Positions 26,546 through 36,381 are shown, numbered from the stretch's first letter. The stretch is 64,000 nucleotides of DNA from Sphingomonas sp. HMP9 (GCF_013374115.1 NZ_AP022673.1:2752001-2816000); one strand, 5' to 3'. Notes: generated by a model not told the origin, from the letters alone. Numbers and translations: made by a program.

Positions 26546-27435
26546 AGGATGTGCCTCAGCGCGCGGACGATCGTGACGCGCGCGGCGAGCGTGGCGAGGA
26601 CGACGAACGCAATCGGCAGCAGCGCGAGCGCCACCCAGTCGACCCCGCCAAGCGTAACGCCGCCCAACAGCTCCGAACCCAATCCGTGCAACCGGATGCC
26701 GATGAACCCGACCACCAGCAGCGCCGCGACACCGCCGCCGACGCCACCGATCGTCGCATCGAGCGCGATCCGCCGCTGGAACAATCGCGCGACCTGCAGA
26801 TCGGTCGAGCCGAGCATATGCATCACTGCGATCGTCGCGCGATGCGTCTCCAGACCGGCGCGCGCGGCCAGTACGACGACTGCCGCGGTCGCGCTCGCCA
26901 TCAGCAGGACCAGCGCCAGTGCGAGGACCGTGAGCGACCGCATGACGTCGTTGACCGGTGACATCCAGCTTTCGTGACGATCGACGCGGACCGCGGGGCT
27001 CAGACGGCGCACCGTGGCCGCGACCCGCACGGCGGCGACGTCGCCATGGTCGGCGAGGTCGACATCGATCATCGCCGGCACCGGCAATTGCGGATCTGCG
27101 CCATCCGACCCGAGCCAGGGTTGCAGCAACCGGGTCAGCTCGGCGCGATCGACCGGCGTGGCGCGCGCCACCGCTGGCATCCTACGCAGCGCCGCAAGCA
27201 CGCGTGCGGCGGCGACGTCCCGCCGCACCGGATCGCCATCGACGACCTGCACCGTCAACCGCCCCGCCAATTGCCGATCGAGCAGGCGCGCCGCACTCGC
27301 GGTCGCCAGCCCGAGCGCCGCCGCGAGCATCGTCAGGAACAGCATGATCGCCATCACCCACGTCATCGCGCGCAGGCCACCCGCCTCGTCGAGCACGCGG
27401 CGTTCGGCCGAGGACCGGGCTTTCGTCAGCATCAT
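26542..27435 (-). CDS. ftsX: Cell division protein FtsX
   Basis: 297-residue ABC-like permease. Four membrane segments: one near residues 28-50, an extracytoplasmic loop to about 165, then three in the C-terminal half (SLTVLALALVLLMASATAAV, near 215-240, and WVALALLPIAFVVLATLA). With FtsE it forms the divisome complex that activates cell-wall hydrolases at the septum. Sphingomonad FtsX diverges strongly from that of E. coli; the call rests on topology and on the adjacent ftsE. It overlaps ftsE and ydcF by four bases each. Confidence 0.9.
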   Translation of the reverse strand: MMLTKARSSAERRVLDEAGGLRAMTWVMAIMLFLTMLAAALGLATASAARLLDRQLAGRLTVQVVDGDPVRRDVAAARVLAALRRMPAVARATPVDRAELTRLLQPWLGSDGADPQLPVPAMIDVDLADHGDVAAVRVAATVRRLSPAVRVDRHESWMSPVNDVMRSLTVLALALVLLMASATAAVVVLAARAGLETHRATIAVMHMLGSTDLQVARLFQRRIALDATIGGVGGGVAALLVVGFIGIRLHGLGSELLGGVTLGGVDWVALALLPIAFVVLATLAARVTIVRALRHIL

Positions 27436-28151
27436 GAATCAGGCCGCGTCGGCGGATACCGGAGCGACCCCGTCGGATCGAGCAGCCGCCCGCGATCGAG
27501 CCGCATCATCTGCGCGCCGGGTATCCGCCCGAGCAGGTGGAAGTCGTGGGTCGCGACGACCACGGTCGTCCCCAGCTTGTTGAGCGATTCGAACAGATGC
27601 AGCAGCCGCTCGGCCATGTCGGGATCGACGTTGCCGGTCGGCTCGTCCGCGACCAGGATCTCGGGGCGGGCGATCACCGCGCGGGCGATCGCGACGCGCT
27701 GTTGCTCGCCACCCGACAGCGTCGCCGGCCGCGCATCGGCACGCTCGGTCAACCCGACCCAGGCGAGCATCTCGCGCACCGGTTGCTCGATATCCGCTTC
27801 GGGCATGCCCGCAACGCGCAACGGCAGCGCGATATTGTCCCAGGTCGACAGATGCGGAACGAGCCGGAAATCCTGGAACACCACACCGATCCGCCGCCGG
27901 AACCCGGGCAGGCGATCGCGCGACAACACCACTGCATCCTCGCCGAACAGGCGGATCACGCCGCGCGTCGGCCGTTGTGCCAGATACAGGAGCTGCAGCA
28001 GCGATGTCTTCCCCGCACCGCTCGCCCCGGTCAGGAAATAGAACGCACCGCTGCGCAGCGTGAAGCTGACGTCTGACAGCGTCTCCGGTCCAGCGTCCGG
28101 GCCCGTGCCGTAGCGAAGCCCGACATTCTCGAATTGGACGATATTCGCCAT
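27432..28151 (-). CDS. ftsE: Cell division ATP-binding protein FtsE
   Basis: 239-residue ABC ATPase partner of FtsX. Walker A TGASGAGKTSLLQLL (near residue 37), Q-loop VFQDFRLVPHLS, ABC signature LSGGEQQRVAIARA, Walker B ILVADEPTGNVD, and switch His in ATHDFHLL. The DFRL sequence after the Q-loop is typical of FtsE. Start ATG 28151 (MANIVQFENVGLRYG); in-frame extension further upstream is not conserved-looking. First gene of a four-gene envelope operon; a 165-base gap to the divergent zinc-ribbon gene holds the promoters. Confidence 0.95.
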   Translation of the reverse strand: MANIVQFENVGLRYGTGPDAGPETLSDVSFTLRSGAFYFLTGASGAGKTSLLQLLYLAQRPTRGVIRLFGEDAVVLSRDRLPGFRRRIGVVFQDFRLVPHLSTWDNIALPLRVAGMPEADIEQPVREMLAWVGLTERADARPATLSGGEQQRVAIARAVIARPEILVADEPTGNVDPDMAERLLHLFESLNKLGTTVVVATHDFHLLGRIPGAQMMRLDRGRLLDPTGSLRYPPTRPDS

Positions 28152-28315
28152 GACGTGGTTGCGCCCGCTCTCGCCCGCTTGATGCCCGTGCCAATGCCCG
28201 TATCGGCGCTTTCGCATGAAAGCGCGCGCCGCTTCAAGCTTGCCACATATGCGGGCCGCGTGCTTATTCGCCGTGAGAACGGTCGCGCTCCGGCGGCCGC
28301 TGGTGAAGCGTATCC

Positions 28316-29113
28316 ATGATCCTCCAATGTCCCGAGTGCAGTACGCGCTATCTGGTCCCCGACAGCGCGATCGGGACCGAGGGGCGCACCGTGCGCTGCG
28401 CCAATTGCCGGCATAGCTGGTTCCAGGCCGCCGCACCGGAGATCGAGGACGCGCTGGAAAGTCCCGAACCGACGCCGCTCGCCCCCGTGCCGCCCCCGCT
28501 CGCCCCGCTCCCGCCTGCTCCGCTGGCGCGTCCGCCGGTGGTGGAGCCTACGGAACGATTCGCACCATTTGCTTCCCCTGCGCCGGTGACGGCCGCACCG
28601 GCGGCACCCGAGTCTGCGATCATCCCGACCTATGCCGCACCGACATTCCCGCCAGTCGCCGAGCAGCCACCGTTCCGCCCCCGTCGCAACACCACGCGGC
28701 GCTGGACGATCGTGGCTGTGCTCGCCGGGTTGCTGATGCTGATTGCGGCGGGGGCGATCGTGTATCTCGGTGCGCCCGGTGTCGCGGCCAAGCTCGGTCT
28801 CGGGATCGGCAGCGACGAGACGCCGCTACGGCTACGCGACAATCCGATCGAGCGACGCGAACTGGACAACGGTTCCGAGCTGTTCGCGGTCAGCGGTCAG
28901 GTCACCAACCCGTCGAACCAGCGCCAGCGCGTGCCCGACATCCGCGCCGAACTCCGCGATGCGCAGGGACGCCTGGTGTATAGCTGGACGATCACCCCGC
29001 AGCAGCGGACGCTCGCGCCGGGCGGTGCGATCGACTTCAACTCGGCGACGTTGAACGTGCCCGCGAACTCGAAGCGGCTCGAACTGAGTTTCGCGGGCGA
29101 GGCGACGCGCTAA
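28316..29113 (+). CDS. Zinc-ribbon (MJ0042-type) membrane protein, DUF3426-like
   Basis: 265 residues. N-terminal zinc ribbon CPECSTRY...CANCRHSW (residues 5-36), a proline-rich cytoplasmic linker (residues 50-115), one membrane segment at about 130-150, then a periplasmic beta-rich domain (residues 175-260: RRELDNGSELFAVSGQVTNP and RLVYSWTITPQQRTLAPGG). This domain order is common in proteobacteria and is annotated only as zinc-ribbon/DUF3426. The function is unknown. It is divergent from ftsE, a usual neighbour in this order. Confidence 0.85.
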   Translation: MILQCPECSTRYLVPDSAIGTEGRTVRCANCRHSWFQAAAPEIEDALESPEPTPLAPVPPPLAPLPPAPLARPPVVEPTERFAPFASPAPVTAAPAAPESAIIPTYAAPTFPPVAEQPPFRPRRNTTRRWTIVAVLAGLLMLIAAGAIVYLGAPGVAAKLGLGIGSDETPLRLRDNPIERRELDNGSELFAVSGQVTNPSNQRQRVPDIRAELRDAQGRLVYSWTITPQQRTLAPGGAIDFNSATLNVPANSKRLELSFAGEATR

Positions 29114-29123
29114 GTCCTTCGAG

Positions 29124-29145
29124 TCCTCCCTCGCCAGGGGGAGGA
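29124..29145. repeat. Half copy of family A (single hairpin)
   Basis: tcctccc tcgccagg gggagga, one inner hairpin of a family A arm without its mirror partner, 10 bases after the zinc-ribbon stop and 6 bases from the MATE stop on the other strand. It could serve as a weak terminator for both. Confidence 0.5.
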
Positions 29146-29150
29146 TCGTG

Positions 29151-30512
29151 TCAGTGGCGCAACCGCCGGCTCACGATCCAGAACCGCACGCCGTGCAATA
29201 GTGCCGCTGTCACCATGCCGAGTCCGGAGGCGTAGACCAGCGCCATCGGCCCGAGCCCCGCGTGCACCATCCACCAGCCTGCGCCGCCTGTGACGATGAA
29301 ATACGCGACGATGCTGTTCACGCCCGCGACGACCTGATCACCGAGCGAGCGGAGTGCGTAGACGAGGACGACCTGGGCGCCGTCGAACAGGATGAACGGC
29401 GCCCATACCGGCAACATTGCCAGCGCGGTTCCGTGCGTGGCGATGTCGGCCGGGAACGCCGCGACGATCGGCCCTCGGCCGACGATCAGGACGATCCCGC
29501 ACATGCCCAGCGCGAGCATCGACAGGCCGGTCGCGATCAGCGCGCGCGCGATACCCGCAGTCGGATTTCCCTCGCCCACCGCATTGCCGACGCGGACGCC
29601 GCATGCCGAGCCAAGCCCGAGCGCCACCCCGAAGGTGACGTTGTGGACCGAGAACACGATCTGGAACGCGTGCGCGACGTCGTCGCCGAATTGCGTCGAC
29701 AGCGCGATCAGGATCGAGAAGCCGGCAAGCTCGAGCCCCGACGCGACGGCCGGAACTATGCCGAACACCGCCAGCGTCGCGATCCCGGCTGGCACCCCCT
29801 GCCATGCCGCGAGATCGATTCGCCGTACACCCCGTTCCTTCGCGCGCGGCAGGGTCAGTGCTGCGGCGATCATGCCGACCGCACCGAGGCCGGACGCGAC
29901 CGCGGTGGCCGTCGCCGCCCCGACCGCACCCATGGCGGGCAATCCGAGATGGCCGCCTGACATCGCCCAGGCGAGCACGGCGTTGAACGGCAGGATCGAC
30001 AAATTCACCACCGCGACCCGCCGTGGCCGGCTGACGCCCTCCAGGAAGAAGCTGGCGGCGACGATCATGAGTTGCGGCGGATAGGTGAACGCCATTACCC
30101 GCACGACTCGCCCGGCCGGCTCGACCAGCGCAGGCGCAACGCCGATCCCGGCGAGCATGGCGTCGGCGAACACGAACATGACGCCGCCGACGACAAGCCC
30201 GAGCAGCAACCCCAGCACGAGACCTTCGCGGAGCACCTGCCCGGTTCGCGGCAGGTCGCCCGCCCCGTCGGCGCGCGCGGTGTGGACGAGCACGCCCGAC
30301 AGCCATGCGAGCCCGGTGACGATCGCGATGAACGTCAGCGAGCGGCTCGCCCCCAGTGCTGCGACTTCATGCACGCCGACGAGGCCGACGACGATCACGT
30401 CGGTGACGTGCAGGATCGTCCAGTTGAGGCTCGTCAGCATCACCGGCCACGCGAGCGCGAGGATGCGCCGCGTTTCGGCCCTCAGATTCGTGGAATGACG
30501 GGGTGCGGCCAT
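29151..30512 (-). CDS. MATE family efflux transporter
   Basis: About 453 residues with twelve membrane helices in two halves, the MATE layout: LAWPVMLTSLNWTILHVTDVIVVG near the N-terminus and the matching second-half helices around SGLELAGFSILIALSTQFG. MATE proteins export drugs or metabolites using Na+ or H+. The start is uncertain: ATG 30512 is used, with AAAGG directly before it; a TTG at 30545 is also in frame. It stands alone between the zinc-ribbon gene and the tRNA. Confidence 0.9.
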   Translation of the reverse strand: MAAPRHSTNLRAETRRILALAWPVMLTSLNWTILHVTDVIVVGLVGVHEVAALGASRSLTFIAIVTGLAWLSGVLVHTARADGAGDLPRTGQVLREGLVLGLLLGLVVGGVMFVFADAMLAGIGVAPALVEPAGRVVRVMAFTYPPQLMIVAASFFLEGVSRPRRVAVVNLSILPFNAVLAWAMSGGHLGLPAMGAVGAATATAVASGLGAVGMIAAALTLPRAKERGVRRIDLAAWQGVPAGIATLAVFGIVPAVASGLELAGFSILIALSTQFGDDVAHAFQIVFSVHNVTFGVALGLGSACGVRVGNAVGEGNPTAGIARALIATGLSMLALGMCGIVLIVGRGPIVAAFPADIATHGTALAMLPVWAPFILFDGAQVVLVYALRSLGDQVVAGVNSIVAYFIVTGGAGWWMVHAGLGPMALVYASGLGMVTAALLHGVRFWIVSRRLRH

Positions 30513-30624
30513 CCTTTGCGGTACCGGACGAACGCTTTTTCGCAAAGGGCGTTGCGCGATGCGGAAAGCCTTGCTAGTGGCGCTCGCCTACCAGATGCCG
30601 GGTCCGCCCGGTGATGTTTCATGG

Positions 30625-30711
30625 GCGGCCATGGCGGAACTGGTAGACGCGCAACGTTGAGGTCGTTGTGGGCGAAAGCCCGTGGAAGTTCGAGTCTTCT
30701 TGGCCGCACCA
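30625..30711 (+). tRNA. tRNA-Leu (anticodon GAG)
   Basis: 87-base tRNA with a 7-bp acceptor stem GCGGCCA/TGGCCGC, D-arm GCGGAACTGGTAGAC, anticodon stem CAACG/CGTTG with loop TTGAGGT (anticodon GAG at 30659-30661), a long class II variable arm (GGGCGAAAGCCC), T-arm with GTTCGAGTC, and encoded CCA at 30709-30711. Reads CUC and CUU codons. A T-run follows directly (ATTTTTC), which may terminate the transcript. Confidence 0.95.
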
Positions 30712-30787
30712 TTTTTCCGATAGAGTAAACACCCCCTTCGAGGGTCCCCATGTCGCCGCTGTGCGTTGGGCTTGGCGGAGGCATTGC

Positions 30788-30940
30788 ATGAGTTCGATCG
30801 ACGACACGATCATCGAAACGCCCGAGGGCCCGATGACGTTTGCCCAATGGAAGAAGAAGAACCCGGTCCAGCTGCCTTCGCGCCGGACCAAGGGAAAGAA
30901 GCTGCCCAACAAGGTGAAGCTGACCACCGACGAGACATAG
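30788..30940 (+). CDS. Conserved-looking small protein, function unknown
   Basis: 50 residues (MSSIDDTIIETPEGPMTFAQ...) ending in a basic stretch with SRRTKGKKLPNKVKL. I do not recognise the family, but the sequence is not low-complexity and has a plausible domain-like start. It begins 76 bases after the tRNA. An upstream extension in frame would overlap the tRNA and is rejected. Confidence 0.55.
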   Translation: MSSIDDTIIETPEGPMTFAQWKKKNPVQLPSRRTKGKKLPNKVKLTTDET

Positions 30941-30950
30941 CGGTGGCTGA

Positions 30951-31076
30951 AATCCTCCCCTGCCAGGGGGAGGTGGCTGGCACTTGCCAGACGGAGGGGG
31001 AGGACACGGAACAGGCGTCATCGCCGTCCTCCCCCTCCGTCACCTTCGGCGACACCTCCCCCTGCCGGGGAGGATT
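30951..31076. repeat. Inverted repeat family A, copy 4
   Basis: Left arm aatcctcccctgccaggggg to ggagggggagg; right arm cctccccctccgtcaccttc to tgccggggaggatt. About 50-base arms, short spacer. It lies between the small protein gene and the end of the secreted-protein operon. Confidence 0.87.
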
Positions 31077-31144
31077 TATTGGCGGTTCACCGCAGCCCCC
31101 GGCCCTTGCGTTGCGCGGATCATTCGCGCCTGGAACTTCACCCG

Positions 31145-31336
31145 CTACCAGAACGTCGCGTCGTCCAGCCGCCATTGACGGATCGCCTGCGTCGCGAGCG
31201 TCTCGATCAAGGCCTCGCTCGTCGCCGCATCCTGCGTCGCGAACGCCCGGGCGAGGTCCTCGACGCATGGACCGTGGTCGGTGAAGTCGCGTGGCAGCGG
31301 CATCGGTGCGGGCTGGCCCGGCATCGGCATTGGCAT
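31145..31336 (-). CDS. Small protein at the end of the secreted-protein operon
   Basis: 63 residues from ATG 31336 (MPMPMPGQPAPMPLP). A Pro/Met-rich head is followed by a helical segment with EDLARAFATQDAATSEALIE and an end of AIRQWRLDDATFW. Family not recognised. GAGAGAG at about 31340-31346 is a good ribosome site for this start; an ATG at 31357 overlaps the stop of the giant upstream gene. Its tight link to the operon suggests it belongs to it, but the product has no signal peptide. Confidence 0.55.
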   Translation of the reverse strand: MPMPMPGQPAPMPLPRDFTDHGPCVEDLARAFATQDAATSEALIETLATQAIRQWRLDDATFW

Positions 31337-31353
31337 GGATCTCTCTCCCTGTA

Positions 31354-34300
31354 TCATCGCCGCCCGCCGAACAGGGCGCGCGTGGCGCCACCGATCGTCG
31401 TTTGGTCGAACTTCAGCCGCATCGTCACGTACGGCCCCTGCCGCGTGTAGCGGTCATCCTCGAAATCGCGGTCGCGGTAGCCGGACACGTTATAGCCGGC
31501 ACTGATCCACGTGTTCTGCGCGGGCGACACGCCGACCGACGGCCCGCCGCTCCACGACCATGCGCCGCGCTCCCATGCGTGCTGGACCGAACCGCTCACG
31601 CCGATATCGAACCGCGTGCCGATATCGTGGCGCATCTCGAACCCGGTCACGTCGATATAGCCGTCATAAGCGTCGTCGACGAAGCGCCCGGCGACGTATT
31701 TCGCGCCGTAATACAGCGTCGCCTCGGTGCCGTGGCCGAGCCCTTCGGGGCCGGTGCGATAGTTCACCGCCAGATTGTTGATGATCCGCGACGTCACCTG
31801 ATCGCCGCCGCCATAGGCGGGCACGCCGAGGGAATTGGTGTCCGTGAATCCTGCATCCGCGCTCTCGTGCCGCAGTTCGAGCCGTTCGAGCACCGACCAG
31901 CGGCTGTCGAGCGGACGGAAGGCAAGCGCGACGTCGGCGGTGGCATAGGTGGCGACCGCGCCGCCGTTATCCTTGATCGTATAGGCCTTGATGCTCGACG
32001 CGAGCGTCTTGCCCTGCCCCAGCGTGCGGAGGAAATTGGTCGTGATTCCCCAGCGATCGCCGCTGTCCGCGTTGCGATATTCGAGCCGCCCGTTCCACGA
32101 CCAGCGTGCCTGGCGATAGGTCGCGCCGAGCGTCGCCGCCGCGTAATCGCCGTTGGTCTGGTCCTGCCCGACATAGCCGCCCGAGGTGACCGGCTGGAAC
32201 GCGTTGACCACCGCGCCCTCGGGGATCGTGCCCTTGAGCGTGTTGCTGGCGTCGAGCGTGCCGTCGACGGTCCAGTTCTTGCCGAGTGGCACCGACTGGC
32301 TGAGACCATATTGCGCATAGGTCCGCGCGCCATTCTCGCCGATCGCCTGCTGGTTGAGCGTGCTCATCAGCTTGGCACCGGTCCAGGGGGCGACGTCGAC
32401 GCCGAACTGCTTGGTATGCGCGACATAGCCGTCGCCGTTCGCGATCTCGTATCCACCGATCAGGCGGATGCCGGGCTTGATCCGGTACGCGAGCTGGATC
32501 TGGTGACGGACCGGGAAGTCTACGCTGTCGCTGTCGCCACCGGGCGCGAACTGGGTTTGGCCGGTTATCGTCACCGCGCTGCCGAACAACGCCTGCGTGC
32601 CGCCGACCGTCAGCAGACGGCTGTCGCGGTTCTTGCCGTCGATGCCGCGATCCGACGCGAACTGGCCGCCGACGAAGATCGTACCGGTGTCGCGGCGATA
32701 TTCCAGGCGGGCCTCGCCCGCGGCGCGCGTACCGGGGTTGCTCAACTGCTGCTGATACCACGCGACCCCCGTCACGCTCAGCCGATCGGTCAGCCGCAAC
32801 CGGCCGTCGAGCCCGAATTTGCGCGTGCCTGCCTCGACGAGGTTCTGCTGACCGACACCGAACGCGGTATCCTGCTGGCGGGCATAGGCGAGCAGGTCGA
32901 GCTTGGTGCCGTGGTGGTCGACCTCGGCCAGATAGGCGAAGCCTTGCCCCAGTCCGCCGCGACCGCCCTTGGCGATCTCGCCGCGCAATTCGGTGGTCGC
33001 ATCGACGCGCGCCTTGATATCGGCGCCAAGCACGGTGGCCTTGCCGACCGTCTCGTCACGGATGACCGCGGCGCCGACTTCGACGCGACCGTTGGCGAGC
33101 TTGGTCGCGACGCGCGCGGCGGCTGCCAGTTTCGCCGACCTGCCGCCCTCGATCTCGTAATCGGCGACGATGAAGATCGGGTTCAAGCTACTGTCGCGGC
33201 TCAGGATCGGCTGGCGGAAGCGGACCGTGCCCATGGACGTGTCGATGTCGTAATCGATGTGGCGGGTCAGTTCGGTGCTGGTGACGATCAGTTCGGAGCG
33301 AAAGCGATCGCGGGTTTCGAGCCGCAATTTGTCGCTGTTCGGCACGATTTTACGGCCCGACAGACGGTAGGGACCGCTCAGCCCGTTGCCCTGGATCTCG
33401 TCGCGCGAATACAGCGTGTCGGTATGCGCCGCGAACCCGGTCGCACGTACGCGCTTGCCCTCATACGCGGTCTTGATGCCGTTGAGCGTGCGATTGTAGC
33501 GCGTCAGCTGCGTGTCGGTGAAGCCGGTCTCGAAATCGCCGAACAGCGCGTAGAACTCGCGACGCTCGAGCCGCAGGTACAGTTTCCGGCGGGTCGCCGC
33601 GTCATAGCCCTGGCGCGATCCGTCGCCGTACACGGTGTAATAGCGGTCGGGGTCGATCGTGCCGAGCAGCCCGCGATCGGGATCGTATTTGTGGTCACTG
33701 TCATAGGCGATCGTCGCCAGCCACGATCCCTTGACCCGCCCCTTGGCGTAGAAGGCGAGCTGGCCGTCGGTGACCACGCTGCCCCGCTCCGACCGCGGCA
33801 GACCGGACTGGCGCTTGCTGAGCATGTCGTAGCCGAGCGAGCCCGCGCCGAACCCGACCACGACCCAGTCCTTGGCGGACGCAGCGAGCCAGGCGCGGAC
33901 TTCACTGGTGTGAACGATCTTCTCTTCCGCCAACGAGACGACGACATGCACCGCACCGGCCTGCGTGGTCGGCTGGAGCGCGATGAAGGCGAGACCGTCG
34001 TCGCCGACCACCAGCGCCGTGGTGGACGCGCGCTCGCGACCGGCGAGCTGGCGACCCTGTTCGAGTTCGGCTTCGACCGCCGCGGTATAAGGCTGGTCGA
34101 CGGTGAAGGGGACGAGCGTGTCCGCGCGCACCGGGCGGCCGGTCTTGTCGGTCACGCGCACCGCGATCAGCGGACGGGTCAGGCCGTCGGCGACGAGCCG
34201 GCTGTTGGCGGCATCGAACACCGCGCGGACGCCGGGCCCGGCATAATACACCTTGCGGTCGAGCGTCTTCACGACGCTGCCGTCCGCGGCGAGCACGCGT

Positions 34301-36381
34301 GCCTCGAGGCGATTGTCGCCGTCGATCAACGGGATACCCGTCCAGCGCGAGACCGCGACGTCGGAACCGTCACGCTGATCGGTACCGTCGAACGCGAGCG
34401 GCTCGACCTGCTTGCCGTTGATCGTCAGCGCGACTCGCTGGCCGGCCGCGTGCTTGACGACGGCGCGAACGACCGGCGCGCGCGGATTATGGTCGGCGCT
34501 CGGGAACAGCCAGTCGATGCCCGCGGTCTGTTCGCTCGCCAGCCAGTCGCGGCTACCCGCGGCGAGGGCGGCATCCGCGACCGTGATGGGAAGGCCCGAA
34601 TCGGCCGCCGCGGCCTTGCCGGTGGGCTTCAACTGGAAGTCGACGCGCTTGAGCAGGCCGCCATCCCCCTCGACGAACCGCGAGATCGGGCTGTTGGCCT
34701 GACGCGTGTCGATGTCGCAGGCGACCGGCGCGTGCGTCGCGGGGATGCTCGACGTGTCGATCTGGACGACGTGCCGCCCGGCGCGGACGCCCTCGAAATG
34801 ATACAGCCCGTCGCGATCGGTGGAGACGAACGTGCCGTCCTCCATCAAAAGGCGGATTCCGGGCACGCCCTTGCGCTTGTCGACCGGATCGCCGCAATTC
34901 CCCTCGGTCACGCGGCCGATGATCGTCATCGCATCGGTGAACAGGAGCGGACGCAGGCGAACCGATGCCGCCGCCTCGTTGCTGGTGACGCTGCCCTGGC
35001 CGACGACGCGCGCACGGTTGAGCGCTTCGCCGGTGGGTGCGCCGGGGGCGATGCTGACGACGTATTTCAGCTCGGTCGAGGCACCGGCGGCGAGCACGGG
35101 TATGACGAAGTCGAGGCTGCGACCATCGCTCGACACGCTCGGCTCGTCACCGCCGCGCGCGGAATTGCGCTCGTAGCGCAGTCCCCTGGGCAAGGTGTCG
35201 GCGACGTGGAGCCCGCGGGCCGCGACCGAATCGCGGTTGGTGATGCGCAGCAGATACTGGACGAAATCGCCGGGCGACGCCTCGCGCACCGATGCCACCT
35301 TCGTCAGCAGCAGCGACCCCGCCCCGGGGGCGTCGAGCGGGATATCCGCCGAAAACGGCTCGGGCGTCGACAGCGTGAATGTTTCCCCGAAACTGGCGCC
35401 CTTAAGGATGAACGCCGCGCCATCCGGGTCCTTGAGGGCAGCCAGCGTCGCGCGCTCGACCGTCGAGGGCGCGACATACGTGCCGGGCGGCACGACCCTC
35501 AGCGCATAGCGGCCAGGCGCGGTCAGCGGGAAGCGATAGCGCCCGGTTTCGCCAGGGTAGACCCGTCCGCTGGCGTCAGTGACGCTCTCGCCCGTCACCA
35601 TCGACGAGGGGTAGCGGCTGACACCGTCGTCGCCGAAGACGGTTGCCGGCTGGCCGGTCTCGTCGACCAGCGTCACGGTAGCGCCATCGACCAGTGCGCC
35701 GGTGCGCGAATCGAAGGTATAGCCGGCCGGATCAATAAGGATCGAGGAGGTCGAGCCGAAGCTGAATTCGTCCTCGGTGAAGATGAGCGTGATCTTCGCG
35801 CCGCGGGTCCGCACTTCGCAGGGTTCGAGGTCGGGATATCGGCCGGTCTCGGTGGAGGGAACGCCGCCAGCGAAGATGCCGCTGTCGGGCGTGGTTTCGG
35901 TCAGCGTCAGCTTGACGGTGCTGTTGCCGATATCGGCGGTGATCACCGACGTTTCACGGACCGCGGAATCATGATTGCCGGCCTGATTGTCGAGCACCAG
36001 GATCATGTCTTCCTTGACATCCAGCGCCGCGACCTTGGGCGCGGCCGCGAACGTAGTCCCGTCGATCGGTGCGGGAGTGAAGACATAGGTCGGGGCAGTC
36101 TGACACTTCGCGCCGGTGAAGGTATAATTGGTGGGTGCCAGTCGAAAGGATAGCGTGGTCGGACGCTTGCCACGGTTTACGTCGAGCGCGACCGTGTTGG
36201 ACGGCACGGTGCGTATGCCGGAATCGCTGGCCGCGTCGTCGAACGACAGCGTCGCGGTATTCTGGATACGGCCGGTCGGGGCGCCCGCCTGCGCAATCGT
36301 CGGCGAAGTGCCGACGATCAGCCCGAGCAGGAGCGTCAGGAGCAGCGCGCAGAGGCGCAAAAGGCGACGGAAGCTGGACAT
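31354..36381 (-). CDS. Giant secreted protein with DUF11 repeat domains and C-terminal beta-barrel-like region
   Basis: 1675 residues. A signal peptide (residues 1-32, LLLTLLLGLIVG core) is followed by the 'NTATLSF...SNTVALDV' domain shared with two neighbours (residues 36-68), a beta-rich stretch with carboxypeptidase-regulatory-like folds, a DUF11 domain (about 355-475, ITNRDSVAARGLHVADTLPRG), and a SpaA/prealbumin-like domain (about 485-545, GVPGIRLLMEDGTFVSTDRDG). From about residue 840 to the end the pattern is amphipathic strands with periodic aromatic residues and a terminal VTMRLKFDQTT, as in an outer-membrane barrel. No autotransporter or TPS motif is seen. Start 36381 has AGAGGACCC upstream. 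I cannot name a function. Confidence 0.8.
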   Translation of the reverse strand: MSSFRRLLRLCALLLTLLLGLIVGTSPTIAQAGAPTGRIQNTATLSFDDAASDSGIRTVPSNTVALDVNRGKRPTTLSFRLAPTNYTFTGAKCQTAPTYVFTPAPIDGTTFAAAPKVAALDVKEDMILVLDNQAGNHDSAVRETSVITADIGNSTVKLTLTETTPDSGIFAGGVPSTETGRYPDLEPCEVRTRGAKITLIFTEDEFSFGSTSSILIDPAGYTFDSRTGALVDGATVTLVDETGQPATVFGDDGVSRYPSSMVTGESVTDASGRVYPGETGRYRFPLTAPGRYALRVVPPGTYVAPSTVERATLAALKDPDGAAFILKGASFGETFTLSTPEPFSADIPLDAPGAGSLLLTKVASVREASPGDFVQYLLRITNRDSVAARGLHVADTLPRGLRYERNSARGGDEPSVSSDGRSLDFVIPVLAAGASTELKYVVSIAPGAPTGEALNRARVVGQGSVTSNEAAASVRLRPLLFTDAMTIIGRVTEGNCGDPVDKRKGVPGIRLLMEDGTFVSTDRDGLYHFEGVRAGRHVVQIDTSSIPATHAPVACDIDTRQANSPISRFVEGDGGLLKRVDFQLKPTGKAAAADSGLPITVADAALAAGSRDWLASEQTAGIDWLFPSADHNPRAPVVRAVVKHAAGQRVALTINGKQVEPLAFDGTDQRDGSDVAVSRWTGIPLIDGDNRLEARVLAADGSVVKTLDRKVYYAGPGVRAVFDAANSRLVADGLTRPLIAVRVTDKTGRPVRADTLVPFTVDQPYTAAVEAELEQGRQLAGRERASTTALVVGDDGLAFIALQPTTQAGAVHVVVSLAEEKIVHTSEVRAWLAASAKDWVVVGFGAGSLGYDMLSKRQSGLPRSERGSVVTDGQLAFYAKGRVKGSWLATIAYDSDHKYDPDRGLLGTIDPDRYYTVYGDGSRQGYDAATRRKLYLRLERREFYALFGDFETGFTDTQLTRYNRTLNGIKTAYEGKRVRATGFAAHTDTLYSRDEIQGNGLSGPYRLSGRKIVPNSDKLRLETRDRFRSELIVTSTELTRHIDYDIDTSMGTVRFRQPILSRDSSLNPIFIVADYEIEGGRSAKLAAAARVATKLANGRVEVGAAVIRDETVGKATVLGADIKARVDATTELRGEIAKGGRGGLGQGFAYLAEVDHHGTKLDLLAYARQQDTAFGVGQQNLVEAGTRKFGLDGRLRLTDRLSVTGVAWYQQQLSNPGTRAAGEARLEYRRDTGTIFVGGQFASDRGIDGKNRDSRLLTVGGTQALFGSAVTITGQTQFAPGGDSDSVDFPVRHQIQLAYRIKPGIRLIGGYEIANGDGYVAHTKQFGVDVAPWTGAKLMSTLNQQAIGENGARTYAQYGLSQSVPLGKNWTVDGTLDASNTLKGTIPEGAVVNAFQPVTSGGYVGQDQTNGDYAAATLGATYRQARWSWNGRLEYRNADSGDRWGITTNFLRTLGQGKTLASSIKAYTIKDNGGAVATYATADVALAFRPLDSRWSVLERLELRHESADAGFTDTNSLGVPAYGGGDQVTSRIINNLAVNYRTGPEGLGHGTEATLYYGAKYVAGRFVDDAYDGYIDVTGFEMRHDIGTRFDIGVSGSVQHAWERGAWSWSGGPSVGVSPAQNTWISAGYNVSGYRDRDFEDDRYTRQGPYVTMRLKFDQTTIGGATRALFGGRR

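Noticed and set aside
31291..36153. A 1620-codon open frame on the plus strand opposite the giant surface protein gene
   Set aside because: It is the mirror of a GC-rich gene with few stop codons on the other strand. Its translation is rich in Arg, Asp, Ala and Val without motifs, it has no signal peptide or domains, and the minus-strand protein has clear domains, a signal peptide and operon context.
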